The position numbers were made by a program, and so were the translations under genes. Under the pieces are notes generated by a model, which did no database searches, had not been told where the DNA came from, and saw only the letters and a list, made by a program, of their open reading frames with translations. Positions 28,063 to 37,327 of a stretch of 64,000 bases of DNA are shown here, in pieces. Numbering within the stretch: the first letter of the stretch is position 1; each line of letters starts with the position of its first letter. The stretch spans positions 1 to 64,000 of the forward strand of contig JAMLHI010000005.1 of the NCBI GenBank assembly GCA_023957235.1, given 5' to 3'. This DNA comes from Chitinophagales bacterium. GTDB taxonomy: Bacteria > Bacteroidota > Bacteroidia > Chitinophagales > JADIYW01.

Positions 28063-29261
28063 TCAGTCAATTTTAAATAAGAACGAATCACTTCAAACAC
28101 TTCATTGTCAGGATAGTATATCTCTTTGAAATATTTTTCAGCTTCTAAGAATTTAATTCTTGCCTCTTTGCTATTCTCTCTATAAAGTATTTGTCCTTGA
28201 AAAAAACAAATATTGCCCATTACTGATTTATCTCTAGCAAATTTCTTTTCTAATTCAGACAATGCCATTAAAACAGGTAGATAATCTACTTCTCTTTCAT
28301 AATAAGCTTGAATCACTCGATTATATACTTCAGGACTACTAGGATTCAACATTAAAATATTGAATACTAACTGGTTTTGTATAGGCATCTTTTCTCTAAT
28401 TGCTATATACAAATAGTCAAGCAATGCTTCTGGATTTTTGGGAGATAAAAGCAAAGCTTTATCAATAAACAAGATAGCAGTATCAGTCTTGTGTTGAAGA
28501 TCATAGGCATAACTAACCAACCTGAGTGCATCCACTTTGGGTGAAGTTTCTTCATACAAATTATGAGAAACCATAGCATAATCAATTGCTAGACTATAGT
28601 TTCGCAATATATACTCGACATAAGCTAGATTGTAATAAGCAGGAGGATATTTACTATTCAAAGAGATAGGTTTACGCAACATTCTTTGAGCTTCATCATA
28701 CTTACCTTGACCGATTAAGATATATCCTAACACAAAATAAGTCTCAAAATCAGCACTATTATTTTCTATACATTTTCGATTAACTTGTTCAAGTTTTGAT
28801 GTTAAAACATCTTTAGAAATAGACATATTATCATCATAATGTAGAAAATAATCATAGAGATAATCAGCCTGAGCTTTATATAAAAATCCCTTTTCTGGAT
28901 ACAATTGAATAAAAGAATCTAAAATAACATCTGCATTCAATGCATATAATTGATATTCTCCAGAACGATTTCTTAACTCGGAAATCTTCTGTCCAGGAGA
29001 TAAATTGATAAAACCAAATTTTTCAAATTGCAAATGGACAACATAAAAATGAATAGCTAAATTCAATTTTATCAAAAAAAGCTCTAAATCTTTGTTTTTA
29101 GGATCCACCTTTTCAATTAATTGATAAGCATCTAATATTCTCCCAGCAAGAACAAGACTATCACTCTTTTGTAATATAAAAGATTTATCTACTTGTGCCG
29201 ATAAACTTTTTAAGCTACAAAAAATAATGAATGATACTACTATTAGCCTTTTTAAATTCAT
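28059..29261 (-). CDS. Periplasmic or secreted TPR-repeat protein
   Basis: The start at 29261 (MNLKRLIVV...SLSAQ) gives a clean signal peptide; an ATG 18 bp upstream would add six residues. The 400-aa mature region is helical, with TPR pairs best seen at about 175-300 ('YFVLGYILIGQGKYDEAQRML', 'YYNLAYVEYILRNYSLAIDYA', 'AILFIDKALLLSPKNPEALLDYL'). TPRs act as protein-binding scaffolds. No partner is evident from the neighbours. It is convergent with the polyprenyl synthase gene, with a 4-bp overlap of stop codons. Confidence 0.7.
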   Translation of the reverse strand: MNLKRLIVVSFIIFCSLKSLSAQVDKSFILQKSDSLVLAGRILDAYQLIEKVDPKNKDLELFLIKLNLAIHFYVVHLQFEKFGFINLSPGQKISELRNRSGEYQLYALNADVILDSFIQLYPEKGFLYKAQADYLYDYFLHYDDNMSISKDVLTSKLEQVNRKCIENNSADFETYFVLGYILIGQGKYDEAQRMLRKPISLNSKYPPAYYNLAYVEYILRNYSLAIDYAMVSHNLYEETSPKVDALRLVSYAYDLQHKTDTAILFIDKALLLSPKNPEALLDYLYIAIREKMPIQNQLVFNILMLNPSSPEVYNRVIQAYYEREVDYLPVLMALSELEKKFARDKSVMGNICFFQGQILYRENSKEARIKFLEAEKYFKEIYYPDNEVFEVIRSYLKLTD

Positions 29262-29313
29262 TTTATACTTAAAATCCATTTATATTTAGCAATATATCTA
29301 ATTACTAGCCAAA

Positions 29314-29577
29314 ATGAGAGATTGTTCTTCAAAAAAGATAGGTTATTCTTCAGAAAGTAGTGCGATATCTGCTTTATTGGAAGCACATCAAAAATCAAAT
29401 TTTGAAATAAATAATGGCCCTCAAAATATTTATAGATGTTCAATTTGTGACCAATATCATCTGACCTCCAAAAAACCAAGCCATGCTATTTTAAAACAAA
29501 ACTCAACAATAGCAAATGAAACAATAAAAAATGACATCCAAAGATGGACTAATAAGTTTAAAAATTTTAAAAGATAA
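29314..29577 (+). CDS. Small CxxC protein of unknown function
   Basis: The 87-aa, basic protein contains 'YRCSICDQYHLTSKK' (about 40-54), a half zinc-ribbon of the kind seen in small Bacteroidota proteins with a C-x-x-C-x-x-x-H-L-T-S signature. The N-terminal 'SESSAISALLEAHQ' is helical. It is divergent from the TPR gene and followed by the convergent pirin gene. Conserved-looking residues rather than context support it as real. The function is unknown. Confidence 0.55.
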   Translation: MRDCSSKKIGYSSESSAISALLEAHQKSNFEINNGPQNIYRCSICDQYHLTSKKPSHAILKQNSTIANETIKNDIQRWTNKFKNFKR

Positions 29578-29587
29578 TAGCACCTAT

Positions 29588-30472
29588 TTATTCAATAGAA
29601 CCATCCAAATATCCAAACTCTCCATTATTGTAATCAACAAATGCTTTTGAAATTTCATCAAAAGTATTCATAACAAAAGGGCCATGAGCAGCTATTGGTT
29701 CGCCTATAGGTTCTCCACTTAGCACCAATACCAAGGATTCTTCAAGTGCTTTCAATTCAAAATTTTCACCATCATTCTTCATTAATACAAAATTATCCAA
29801 ATCTGCAGACTCATTATTGACAGCAACTTTGCCTTCAATGATAAGCAATCCTGTATTAAAATTGGCTGGAAAAGATAATTCTAATGAACTATCCTTTTTC
29901 AATCTAATATTATATAAATGAATAGGACTAAAAGTGGATGCAATCCCTTTAGCATTTCTATACTCTCCTGCTATTACTTCAACTTCTCCCCTCTTGTTAT
30001 CTAATAGAAATTTTTCAAAATCTTCATGACTTAAAGCCTGATACTTAGGTTTAGACATCTTATACTTAGCAGGGAGATTGACCCACAACTGAACCATTTG
30101 GAAATCACCGCCTTTCTTAGAAAATTCCTTTTCATGATATTCTTTATGAAGTACCCCTTTTGCTGCAGTCATCCATTGTACATCACCTTTGTGAATCACT
30201 CCTCCCCCGCCATGACTATCATGATGAGCCACACTACCTTGATATGCAATGGTAACAGTTTCAAACCCTCTATGAGGATGAACACCAACACCCTTAGGAT
30301 AATTTGAAGGCGGAAAATAGAATTTTGAATTATAATCCAACAAAATAAATGGGTCCATTCTCTTCATTTCCATTCTATAAACACTTGGAATAAAATTATG
30401 AACTCTAAAACCGTCTCCAACAAAATGAGGCTCTGGAGGAGAGACAATCATTTCTACATTTTTTATATTCAT
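29588..30472 (-). CDS. Pirin-family cupin protein
   Basis: The 294-aa double-cupin protein has the pirin metal site in the N-terminal cupin: 'GVHPHRGFETVT' (His pair, about 61-72) and 'HHDSHGGGGVIHKGDVQWM...GVLHKEY' (about 77-115, further His/Glu ligands). The C-terminal cupin (about 195-285) lacks the metal-site pattern, as usual. Some bacterial pirins are quercetin dioxygenases and others interact with enzymes; the role here is undecided. It is monocistronic. Confidence 0.92.
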   Translation of the reverse strand: MNIKNVEMIVSPPEPHFVGDGFRVHNFIPSVYRMEMKRMDPFILLDYNSKFYFPPSNYPKGVGVHPHRGFETVTIAYQGSVAHHDSHGGGGVIHKGDVQWMTAAKGVLHKEYHEKEFSKKGGDFQMVQLWVNLPAKYKMSKPKYQALSHEDFEKFLLDNKRGEVEVIAGEYRNAKGIASTFSPIHLYNIRLKKDSSLELSFPANFNTGLLIIEGKVAVNNESADLDNFVLMKNDGENFELKALEESLVLVLSGEPIGEPIAAHGPFVMNTFDEISKAFVDYNNGEFGYLDGSIE

Positions 30473-30609
30473 CTACTATTCAACAATAAAATCGAAAAAA
30501 AGTTGTCATAAGGGCAAAAAGTGAGCTAATATTTTGATGGTGAAATTTAAATAACTATTATAAAAATCAATTCTTCTAAAATTATTACTTCCAACTCTAA
30601 TTCTTTATA

Positions 30610-30617
30610 TAAATTTG
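30610..30617 (+). promoter_or_regulatory. Possible thrS -7 element
   Basis: TAAATTTG matches TAnnTTTG, but no TTG is seen at the right distance upstream. Transcription would begin only a few bases before the ATG at 30628, giving an almost leaderless mRNA. Confidence 0.3.
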
Positions 30618-30627
30618 TGCATATTTT

Positions 30628-32559
30628 ATGAGTCAGATTAATATTACTTTTCCTGATGGTTCATTGCGAGAATATGCAAAGGGCATTAGTGCTATTGAAA
30701 TAGCAAAAGGATTAAGCAATTCATTAGCTAAAAAAGTGTTGGCAGCTAAAGTGAATGGTGAAGTGTGGGATTGTTCACGTCCAATTACAGATAATAGTAC
30801 TTTACAATTATTGACATGGGAAGACGCAGAAGCGCAATCAACCTTTTGGCATTCATCAGCACACTTAATGGCAGAAGCATTAGAGTCTTTATATGAAGGA
30901 GTCAAGTTTGGAATTGGTCCTCCTATTGAAAATGGATTTTATTACGATATCGATTTAGGTGGTAAAACACTTTCAACCAATGACTTTGAGGCAATTGAAA
31001 AAAAAATGCGTCAACTTGCAGAAACTAAAAGTGAATATGTTCGTGCTGAAGTCAAAAAAGAAGATGCTATAAAATATTTCACACAGAAAGGAGACCAATA
31101 CAAACTAGAACTATTGGATGGGCTTGAGGATGGCAAAATAACCTTTTATACACAAGGAAATTTCACTGATTTATGTAGAGGTCCCCACATCCCAAATACT
31201 AGTCATATCAAAGCTATCAAACTGACAAAAGTTGCAGGAGCTTATTGGAGAGGAGATGATTCACGCCCTCAATTGACAAGAGTTTATGGAATCACCTTTC
31301 CTAAACAAGAGCAATTAGATGAATACAATAAGCTGATAGAAGAAGCCCTCAAACGCGACCATAGAAAGCTAGGCAAAGAATTGGAATTGTTTACATTTTC
31401 AGATAAAGTTGGGATGGGACTTCCTCTTTGGTTGCCTAACGGTACACTTGTTAGAGATAAGCTAGTGGAATTTTTAAAGGCAGAGCAAATCAAAAGAGGA
31501 TATAAGCCCGTTGTCACACCTCATATTGGCAAAAAAGATTTATATATCACTTCTGGACATTATGAAAAATATGGAAAAGATTCTTTTCAACCTATTTTAA
31601 CTCCAGAAGAAAATGAAGAGTTTTTTTTAAAACCCATGAACTGCCCTCACCATTGCGAGATTTATAAATTTGTTCCTAAATCATATAGAGAACTACCTTA
31701 TAGAGTAGCCGAATTTGGCACAGTATATCGCTATGAGCAGAGTGGTGAATTACACGGATTGACAAGAGTAAGAGGGTTTACTCAAGACGATGCACACATC
31801 TTTTGTACTGCAGAGCAGTTAAAAGGAGAATTTAAAGAGGTTATTTCATTGATTAAATATGTATTTAACAGATTAGGTTTTGAGAAGTTCACTGCGCAAA
31901 TCTCTTTAAGAGACCCTGAAAAAAAAGAAAAATATATTGGCTCAGAAGACAATTGGCATAAGGCAGAACAAGCTATTATTGAAGCCACTGAAGAAATGGG
32001 GCTAGAAACTATCACTGAGTTGGGCGAAGCAGCATTTTATGGACCTAAATTAGACTTCATGGTAAAAGATGCCATCGGTCGTTCATGGCAACTAGGGACA
32101 ATACAAGTTGATTATAACTTACCTGAAAGATTTGACTTGGAATATATCGGTGCAGACAATGAAAAGCATAGACCCATCATGATTCACCGTGCACCATTTG
32201 GTTCACTAGAAAGATTCATGGCTATTTTAATAGAACACTGTGCTGGAAATTTCCCATTGTGGCTTGCACCTAGACAAGTAGCTATCTTACCCATCAGCGA
32301 TAAATTCACTTCTTATTCTGAAGATATACTGAATACATTATTATATTCAGATGTCAGAGCACATATTGATACTAGACCTGAAAAAATAGGTAGAAAAATT
32401 CGTGATGCTGAGGTTAGCAAAGTGCCTTATATGATTATCATTGGAGAAAAGGAAATGGATAACGACCTTATCTCTATTCGTCGTCATGGAGAAGGAGACA
32501 TTGGACACATGTCAATAGATGAGTTTATGAAACTATTAACAGAAGAAAATTATCATTAA
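30628..32559 (+). CDS. thrS: Threonyl-tRNA synthetase
   Basis: The 643-aa class II enzyme charges tRNA-Thr. Domains in order are a TGS domain (1-62), an editing domain with '[11 protein letters not shown]' and a Cys-rich metal site '[15 protein letters not shown]' (about 180-194), the catalytic core with motif 2 '[37 protein letters not shown]' in two parts and zinc ligand Cys in 'MNCPHH' (about 338-343), motif 3 '[11 protein letters not shown]', and the anticodon-binding domain (about 540-640). Full length. It is followed by infC after 32 bp, a common gene pair. Confidence 0.98.
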   Translation: MSQINITFPDGSLREYAKGISAIEIAKGLSNSLAKKVLAAKVNGEVWDCSRPITDNSTLQLLTWEDAEAQSTFWHSSAHLMAEALESLYEGVKFGIGPPIENGFYYDIDLGGKTLSTNDFEAIEKKMRQLAETKSEYVRAEVKKEDAIKYFTQKGDQYKLELLDGLEDGKITFYTQGNFTDLCRGPHIPNTSHIKAIKLTKVAGAYWRGDDSRPQLTRVYGITFPKQEQLDEYNKLIEEALKRDHRKLGKELELFTFSDKVGMGLPLWLPNGTLVRDKLVEFLKAEQIKRGYKPVVTPHIGKKDLYITSGHYEKYGKDSFQPILTPEENEEFFLKPMNCPHHCEIYKFVPKSYRELPYRVAEFGTVYRYEQSGELHGLTRVRGFTQDDAHIFCTAEQLKGEFKEVISLIKYVFNRLGFEKFTAQISLRDPEKKEKYIGSEDNWHKAEQAIIEATEEMGLETITELGEAAFYGPKLDFMVKDAIGRSWQLGTIQVDYNLPERFDLEYIGADNEKHRPIMIHRAPFGSLERFMAILIEHCAGNFPLWLAPRQVAILPISDKFTSYSEDILNTLLYSDVRAHIDTRPEKIGRKIRDAEVSKVPYMIIIGEKEMDNDLISIRRHGEGDIGHMSIDEFMKLLTEENYH

Positions 32560-32591
32560 TTTTTGTATTTTTGACCAAAATTTAAATCAAT

Positions 32592-33137
32592 TTGATTCCT
32601 AGAAGAAAAATGGCCCCACCGGTCAAAAAAGTAAATGAACATAGATTAAACGAGGAAATCACTGTTCCTCAAATCAGATTAGTTGGTGATGGAATAGAAC
32701 CAGTAGTCATTCCTACTTCAAAAGCCTTATTAATGGCAAAAGAAGAAGATTTGGACTTAGTGGAAATCTCTCCGAAAGCAGATCCTCCTGTCTGTAAAAT
32801 CATGGATTACAAAAAATTTCTTTACGAAAAGAAGAGAAAGGAAAAGGAATTAAAAGCAAAGTCTCATAAAACTGAAATTAAAGAAATTAGATTTTCGCCA
32901 AATACCGATGACCACGATCTCAATTTTAAAAAGAAGCATGCTATCAAGTTTCTTCAGGAAGGAGCGAAAGTCAAAATCTATGTTCAGTTTAGAGGAAGAG
33001 CAATTATGTTTAAAGAAAGAGGAGAACTTCTGCTTTTGCAATTTGCTCAAAGCTTAGAAGATTATGGCGCATTAGAAAGCATGCCTAATCTTGAAGGAAA
33101 GAGAATGATGGCATTCATAGCTCCTAAGAAAAAATAA
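32592..33137 (+). CDS. infC: Translation initiation factor IF-3
   Basis: The 181-aa factor binds the 30S subunit and checks start-codon pairing. The N-domain (about 15-85) has 'EITVPQIRLVGDGIEPVVIPTSKAL' (in two parts: ITVPQIRLVGDG, EPVVIPTSKAL) and 'DLVEISPKADPPVCKIMDYKKFLYE'-type sequence; the C-domain (about 95-180) has 'EIRFSPNTDDHDLNFK' and 'LEGKRMMAFI'. The start is uncertain: TTG at 32592, the next codon ATT (32595; E. coli infC uses ATT), or ATG at 32610. A rare start would allow IF-3 to limit its own synthesis. The genes rpmI and rplT, which normally follow, are absent; a terminator follows instead. Confidence 0.95.
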   Translation: MIPRRKMAPPVKKVNEHRLNEEITVPQIRLVGDGIEPVVIPTSKALLMAKEEDLDLVEISPKADPPVCKIMDYKKFLYEKKRKEKELKAKSHKTEIKEIRFSPNTDDHDLNFKKKHAIKFLQEGAKVKIYVQFRGRAIMFKERGELLLLQFAQSLEDYGALESMPNLEGKRMMAFIAPKKK

Positions 33138-33152
33138 TTTTAAAAATATTAA

Positions 33153-33187
33153 AAAAATCGTCAGCAAGCAATTTGTTGGCGATTTTT
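33153..33187 (+). terminator. Intrinsic terminator after infC
   Basis: AAAAATCGTCAGCAA pairs with TTGTTGGCGATTTTT (two G-U pairs) around a short loop, with a T-tract following. It ends the thrS-infC transcript. Confidence 0.8.
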
Positions 33188-33307
33188 CTATTATCAGTCT
33201 TTACGATAGTTTCAAGACGATTTACCAACCATATTTCAGTATTATACCAAATTTTGTGATGGAAAATAAATCGCAACACTTACTTATAAGAAATCAAGAG
33301 ATCAGTT

Positions 33308-34354
33308 CTAATTATAAAATTCAGCATCTACATAAGCTTTATCTCCATTCAACTGGAGCGCTTTTTTACCTGCAGATGAGATTCTAAAGCCTATATTCAA
33401 ATTATCTGAAGTCTCTGGCAACTTCCCAATTACTTTTACAAATACAACTCTTTTATTAACCAGATTAGTCACCTTAATGATTGTTCCTACAGGAGCTGTT
33501 TTGTGCAAAGCAAAATAACTGTCTGACATATTAGGATTTTCAGTATTGATCCAAGTAATAGTCACCCTTGAAGATTGTAAATTCAATCCATTATTTTTTG
33601 CTTCAATAAATGCATTTTCCAATTGAGATTGAGGACTTTTGCTATTCACATTCTTAAGTGCAGCAGATTCTGCTTCTGTTGAAGGTTTTGGGAATATTGG
33701 ACTTTCGGGCTTATTAGGAGTTACAGATGGAGCAATAGGTTTTTTCTCAGATTCAACTGGTGGTGAAACTATTGGTTTTGGCGAAACTTCTGCCTTAGCT
33801 TCTTTTTTCACATTCTCATTCAAAAGATGATTTTTAATCAATAATTTTGAACCCACTTTAATATCATTTCCTTCTAAATGATTCCATGCTTTTATTTCTT
33901 CAATAGAAACGTTATAAATTTTTGAAATAGCATACAAAGTTTGTTTTTCAACTACTAGGTGTTCAAGCATTTGAAATTTATTATTTTGTACTGTTTTATC
34001 TATTGAAGGAACTTGGATATTTGTTTTGAATTGTTGAGATTCAGTTCCTGTCGCTCCAGCAAATGGCTGAGTAGTCATTTTTTGAGATGGAGAATGCTTA
34101 ACTTGACCTTGTTGAATTTGAGCGTCTAAAGTAATGCTAGGAATTTTTACAGTGTCCCCTATCTGAATACTATAATTCACAATTTGAGGATTGGCTTTTA
34201 ATAAATCGTTGATATGGATTTTATAATTTCTAGCAATGCCATATAAAGTTTCACCAGAAACAACTATATGACTTACAACATTTTGCGCATAAATATTTAA
34301 ATTAAAAATGTAGGATATTACTAATAAAGACACAATAAATTTTAATTTTTCCAT
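33308..34354 (-). CDS. LysM / RlpA-like cell-wall protein
   Basis: The start at 34354 gives a signal peptide (MEKLKFIVSLLVISYIFNLNIYAQ); a start 21 bp upstream is possible. Two LysM domains follow ('VSHIVVSGETLYGIARNYKI', in parts, near 30-75, and 'EHLVVEKQTLYAISKIYNV', about 131-175). These bind peptidoglycan. A Pro/Ser/Lys-rich linker (about 185-245) leads to a C-terminal double-psi beta-barrel-like domain ('FALHKTAPVGTIIKVTN', 'VKVIGKLPETSDNLNIG') as in RlpA. It probably acts in periplasmic peptidoglycan binding or remodelling. Confidence 0.85.
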   Translation of the reverse strand: MEKLKFIVSLLVISYIFNLNIYAQNVVSHIVVSGETLYGIARNYKIHINDLLKANPQIVNYSIQIGDTVKIPSITLDAQIQQGQVKHSPSQKMTTQPFAGATGTESQQFKTNIQVPSIDKTVQNNKFQMLEHLVVEKQTLYAISKIYNVSIEEIKAWNHLEGNDIKVGSKLLIKNHLLNENVKKEAKAEVSPKPIVSPPVESEKKPIAPSVTPNKPESPIFPKPSTEAESAALKNVNSKSPQSQLENAFIEAKNNGLNLQSSRVTITWINTENPNMSDSYFALHKTAPVGTIIKVTNLVNKRVVFVKVIGKLPETSDNLNIGFRISSAGKKALQLNGDKAYVDAEFYN

Positions 34355-34421
34355 TTTTGTTTTATATTTTGACAATAAAATATTTAAGGATTGATTACTT
34401 TTAATTACTTTCTTTCAACAA

Positions 34422-35810
34422 ATGTGGTCTAAACAAATGAAAAATCAGACACTTTCCCTTTTTTTAACGATTCTTTTATCATTCGTTTTTCATTTATTGA
34501 TGATTGCTGATACAAATATCAATAAAAATGCCATAAATATTTACCACATCCATTTGTCTGAAGAAATCCAACCGGCAGCTGCCCGTATGATAAAAAAATC
34601 ATTTCTAGAGGCACAAAAATCTAATGTGGACTATATTCTTCTTGAAATCAATACTTATGGTGGTCGTCTAGATGTGGCTGACTCAATAAGAACTAGAATA
34701 CTCAATTCTAAGATTCCAACAATTGCATTTATCAATAACAATGCAGCTTCTGCTGGTGCATTGATATCATTGGCTTGCGACAAAATCTTTATGGCTCCTG
34801 GTTCATCAATAGGTGCAGCTACTGTCGTCAATGGAAATGATGGACAGGCATTGCCTGATAAATATCAGTCTTATATGCGTAGTATGATGCGTTCAACTGC
34901 TGAAACTAAAGGCAGAAATCCTAATATTGCTGAAGCTATGGTTGATGAAAGGGTGATTGTGCCAGGCATTAGAGACTCAGGAAAAGTATTGACACTGACA
35001 GCTACAGAAGCATTAAAATATCATATCGCTGACAATATTTCTGAAGACACTAAAGATATTTTTAAAGATTTGAATATCCAAAATTACAATCTTATCGAAC
35101 ATCAAATCACTGCTACTGATTCTGTCATTAGTTTTTTATTGAACCCATTGGTGAACAGTATTCTAATTTTAATAATTATTGGTGGTTTATATTTTGAATT
35201 TAAAACTCCTGGACTTGGCTTATTTATTTTAGCTTCCTTGACTGCAGCTATTTTATACTTTGCACCTTTAATCATTGATGGCACAGCCAATATTTGGGAA
35301 ATTCTTTTATTCTTAATTGGAGTTGTTCTCATACTATTAGAAATTTTTATTATCCCAGGGTTTGGAGTTACGGGTATTGCAGGTATTATCTGTATAGTTG
35401 CAGGACTAACATTTAGTTTGGTAAATTTCAATGGTTTTCAATTTGAATTTAATTTTATTACTGGAGATTTATTAGCTCGTTCTTTTTTTAGAGTGGTGGC
35501 TATTATTTCTGTTGCTTTTGTAATTATTTTCTTCTTTGGTGAATCAATCATCAACCTGCCAGGATTTAATAGACTAGTGCTCAAATCAGAACAATTTTCA
35601 CACAAAGGATTTACTACCAGACAAGATGAATTATATCAAATGATAGGAAAAGAAGGAGTTGTCATCCAACCTTTGAGACCAACAGGGAAAATAAATATAG
35701 AAGGTAATCTATATGAAGCTATTAGCAACTCCCATTATGTTGAAAAAAACACAATAGTCAAGGTGTTAAGCATTAATGGTTATTCTTTAACTGTAAGCCC
35801 TAAAGCATGA
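34422..35810 (+). CDS. NfeD-family membrane serine protease
   Basis: The 462-aa long NfeD/SppA-like (ClpP-class) protein starts with a signal or membrane helix (MKNQTLSLFLTILLSFVF; a start at codon 6 is possible). The protease domain has 'ASAGALISLACDKIFM' with the catalytic Ser (about 104-119) and the Lys in the following 'KYQSYMRSMMRS' region. Four or five membrane helices come next (about 230-390), and a soluble OB-fold NfeD domain ends the chain (about 400-460). It probably works on membrane proteins together with a stomatin-like partner, which is not in this window. Its stop overlaps kdsB (ATGA). Confidence 0.92.
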   Translation: MWSKQMKNQTLSLFLTILLSFVFHLLMIADTNINKNAINIYHIHLSEEIQPAAARMIKKSFLEAQKSNVDYILLEINTYGGRLDVADSIRTRILNSKIPTIAFINNNAASAGALISLACDKIFMAPGSSIGAATVVNGNDGQALPDKYQSYMRSMMRSTAETKGRNPNIAEAMVDERVIVPGIRDSGKVLTLTATEALKYHIADNISEDTKDIFKDLNIQNYNLIEHQITATDSVISFLLNPLVNSILILIIIGGLYFEFKTPGLGLFILASLTAAILYFAPLIIDGTANIWEILLFLIGVVLILLEIFIIPGFGVTGIAGIICIVAGLTFSLVNFNGFQFEFNFITGDLLARSFFRVVAIISVAFVIIFFFGESIINLPGFNRLVLKSEQFSHKGFTTRQDELYQMIGKEGVVIQPLRPTGKINIEGNLYEAISNSHYVEKNTIVKVLSINGYSLTVSPKA

Positions 35811-36493
35811 AAATAACAGGAATTATCCCTGCAAGATATGCTTCATCTAGATTTCCTGGCAAACCATTAGTGTTGATAGATGGTAAGCCAATGATTCAAC
35901 ATGTGTATGAACAATGTAAACAATCTACAATACTTAGCGATATCATAATTGCTACTGATCATCAAGAAATTTTAAAAACAGCTATAGGTTTTGGAGCAAA
36001 AGCCGTTATGACCTCTCCACAACACTTATCTGGCACTGATCGTTGTGCTGAAGTAGCTGAATATACCCATACTGATGCTATTATCAATATTCAGGGAGAT
36101 GAGCCACGCATCCATCCCCAACAAATCAACCAGCTAGGCAGGCTGCTCATTGAAGGCTTTCCAATTGCAACTCTAGCGATAAAAACAGATTTTAATAATG
36201 CTCAAAATCATGACATTGTAAAGGTTGTTAAAAACATTTATGATAAAGCACTCTATTTTTCTAGAGCTCCTATTCCCTATCATTCTACCCATTTATATTT
36301 TCAACATATTGGAATTTATGGTTTCCAAAAAGAAATTTTATTAGAAATATCAAAACTCTCCCCAAGCCAATTAGAATTATCTGAAAAACTAGAACAGTTG
36401 AGATGGTTAGAAAACGGGTATGAAATTATAGTTGGTGAAACTCAATACTCCAGTATCTCTATTGACAGACCTGAAGATTTGCTGAAAATATAA
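35807..36493 (+). CDS. kdsB: 3-deoxy-manno-octulosonate cytidylyltransferase
   Basis: The 228-aa enzyme activates Kdo to CMP-Kdo for lipopolysaccharide inner-core synthesis. It shows the nucleotidyltransferase signature IIPARYASSRFPGKPLV (5-21), 'IIATDHQEI', 'GTDRCAEVAE' and 'INIQGDEPRI', and ends with 'ISIDRPEDLLKI'. It is slightly shorter than the usual ~245 aa but has all core motifs. It overlaps the NfeD gene by 4 bp, so the two are cotranslated. The nearby lptB on the other strand fits the same LPS pathway. Confidence 0.95.
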   Translation: MKITGIIPARYASSRFPGKPLVLIDGKPMIQHVYEQCKQSTILSDIIIATDHQEILKTAIGFGAKAVMTSPQHLSGTDRCAEVAEYTHTDAIINIQGDEPRIHPQQINQLGRLLIEGFPIATLAIKTDFNNAQNHDIVKVVKNIYDKALYFSRAPIPYHSTHLYFQHIGIYGFQKEILLEISKLSPSQLELSEKLEQLRWLENGYEIIVGETQYSSISIDRPEDLLKI

Positions 36494-36587
36494 GTTGAAT
36501 TCAATATAGGTAATGTACTGAAAAATGGTTGGTAGAAATATCAAAAAAAGAAGATAGCACACTCACTATCATTGAGAAAATGTCAAA

Positions 36588-37322
36588 TTACTTGTAATTC
36601 TTTCTTAGTTCAAAATTTTGTCCTAAATATACTTTTCTTACAGTAGGATCTTCTGCTAACTCTTCAGCTGAGCCATGTTTCAAAATCTTTCCTTCAAATA
36701 ATAAGTAAGCTCTATCTGTAATCGAAAGTGTCTCTTGAACATTATGATCTGTAATCAGAACGCCAATATTTCTATTTTTTAATTCTGCAACAATAAACTG
36801 AATATCTTCAACGGCTATCGGATCAATACCAGCAAAAGGCTCATCTAATAAAATAAATTTTGGATTAGAAGCTAAAGCCCTTGCTATTTCAGTTCTCCGT
36901 CTTTCTCCACCTGAAAGTACTTTGCCCAAATTTTTTCGTACATGCGTCAAATTCAAATCTTCAAGCAATTGTTCCAATTTATCCCTTTGTTCAGATTTGC
37001 TGAGTCCTGAAAATTCTAATATAGCTTTAATATTGTCTTCAACACTTAAAGAACGAAATACTGAATTTTCTTGTGGGAGATATCCTATCCCTAATTTTGC
37101 TCTTTTATACATCGGAAACTTGGAAATATCCTTGTCCTCCAAAAATATTTTTCCTTTATCTGGCGTCAACAATCCTGTGATCATATAAAAAGATGTAGTT
37201 TTCCCCGCACCATTAGGCCCAAGAAGACCAACTATCTCACCTTGATTGACCTCAATAGAAACTTCGTTGACAACCACTCGCCTACTATACGTTTTAATCA
37301 GTTTATCTGATCTTAATACCAC
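36588..37322 (-). CDS. lptB: LPS export ABC transporter ATPase
   Basis: The 244-aa ATPase powers extraction of LPS from the inner membrane with LptFG. Walker A is GPNGAGKTT (about 34-42), the Q-loop '[12 protein letters not shown]', the ABC signature '[15 protein letters not shown]' (about 137-151), Walker B '[13 protein letters not shown]' and the H-switch '[10 protein letters not shown]'. The wording '[11 protein letters not shown]' is typical of LptB. It is 5 bp downstream of recJ, which is odd functionally but suggests one operon. Confidence 0.95.
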   Translation of the reverse strand: MVLRSDKLIKTYSRRVVVNEVSIEVNQGEIVGLLGPNGAGKTTSFYMITGLLTPDKGKIFLEDKDISKFPMYKRAKLGIGYLPQENSVFRSLSVEDNIKAILEFSGLSKSEQRDKLEQLLEDLNLTHVRKNLGKVLSGGERRRTEIARALASNPKFILLDEPFAGIDPIAVEDIQFIVAELKNRNIGVLITDHNVQETLSITDRAYLLFEGKILKHGSAEELAEDPTVRKVYLGQNFELRKNYK

Positions 37323-37327
37323 TGTTT

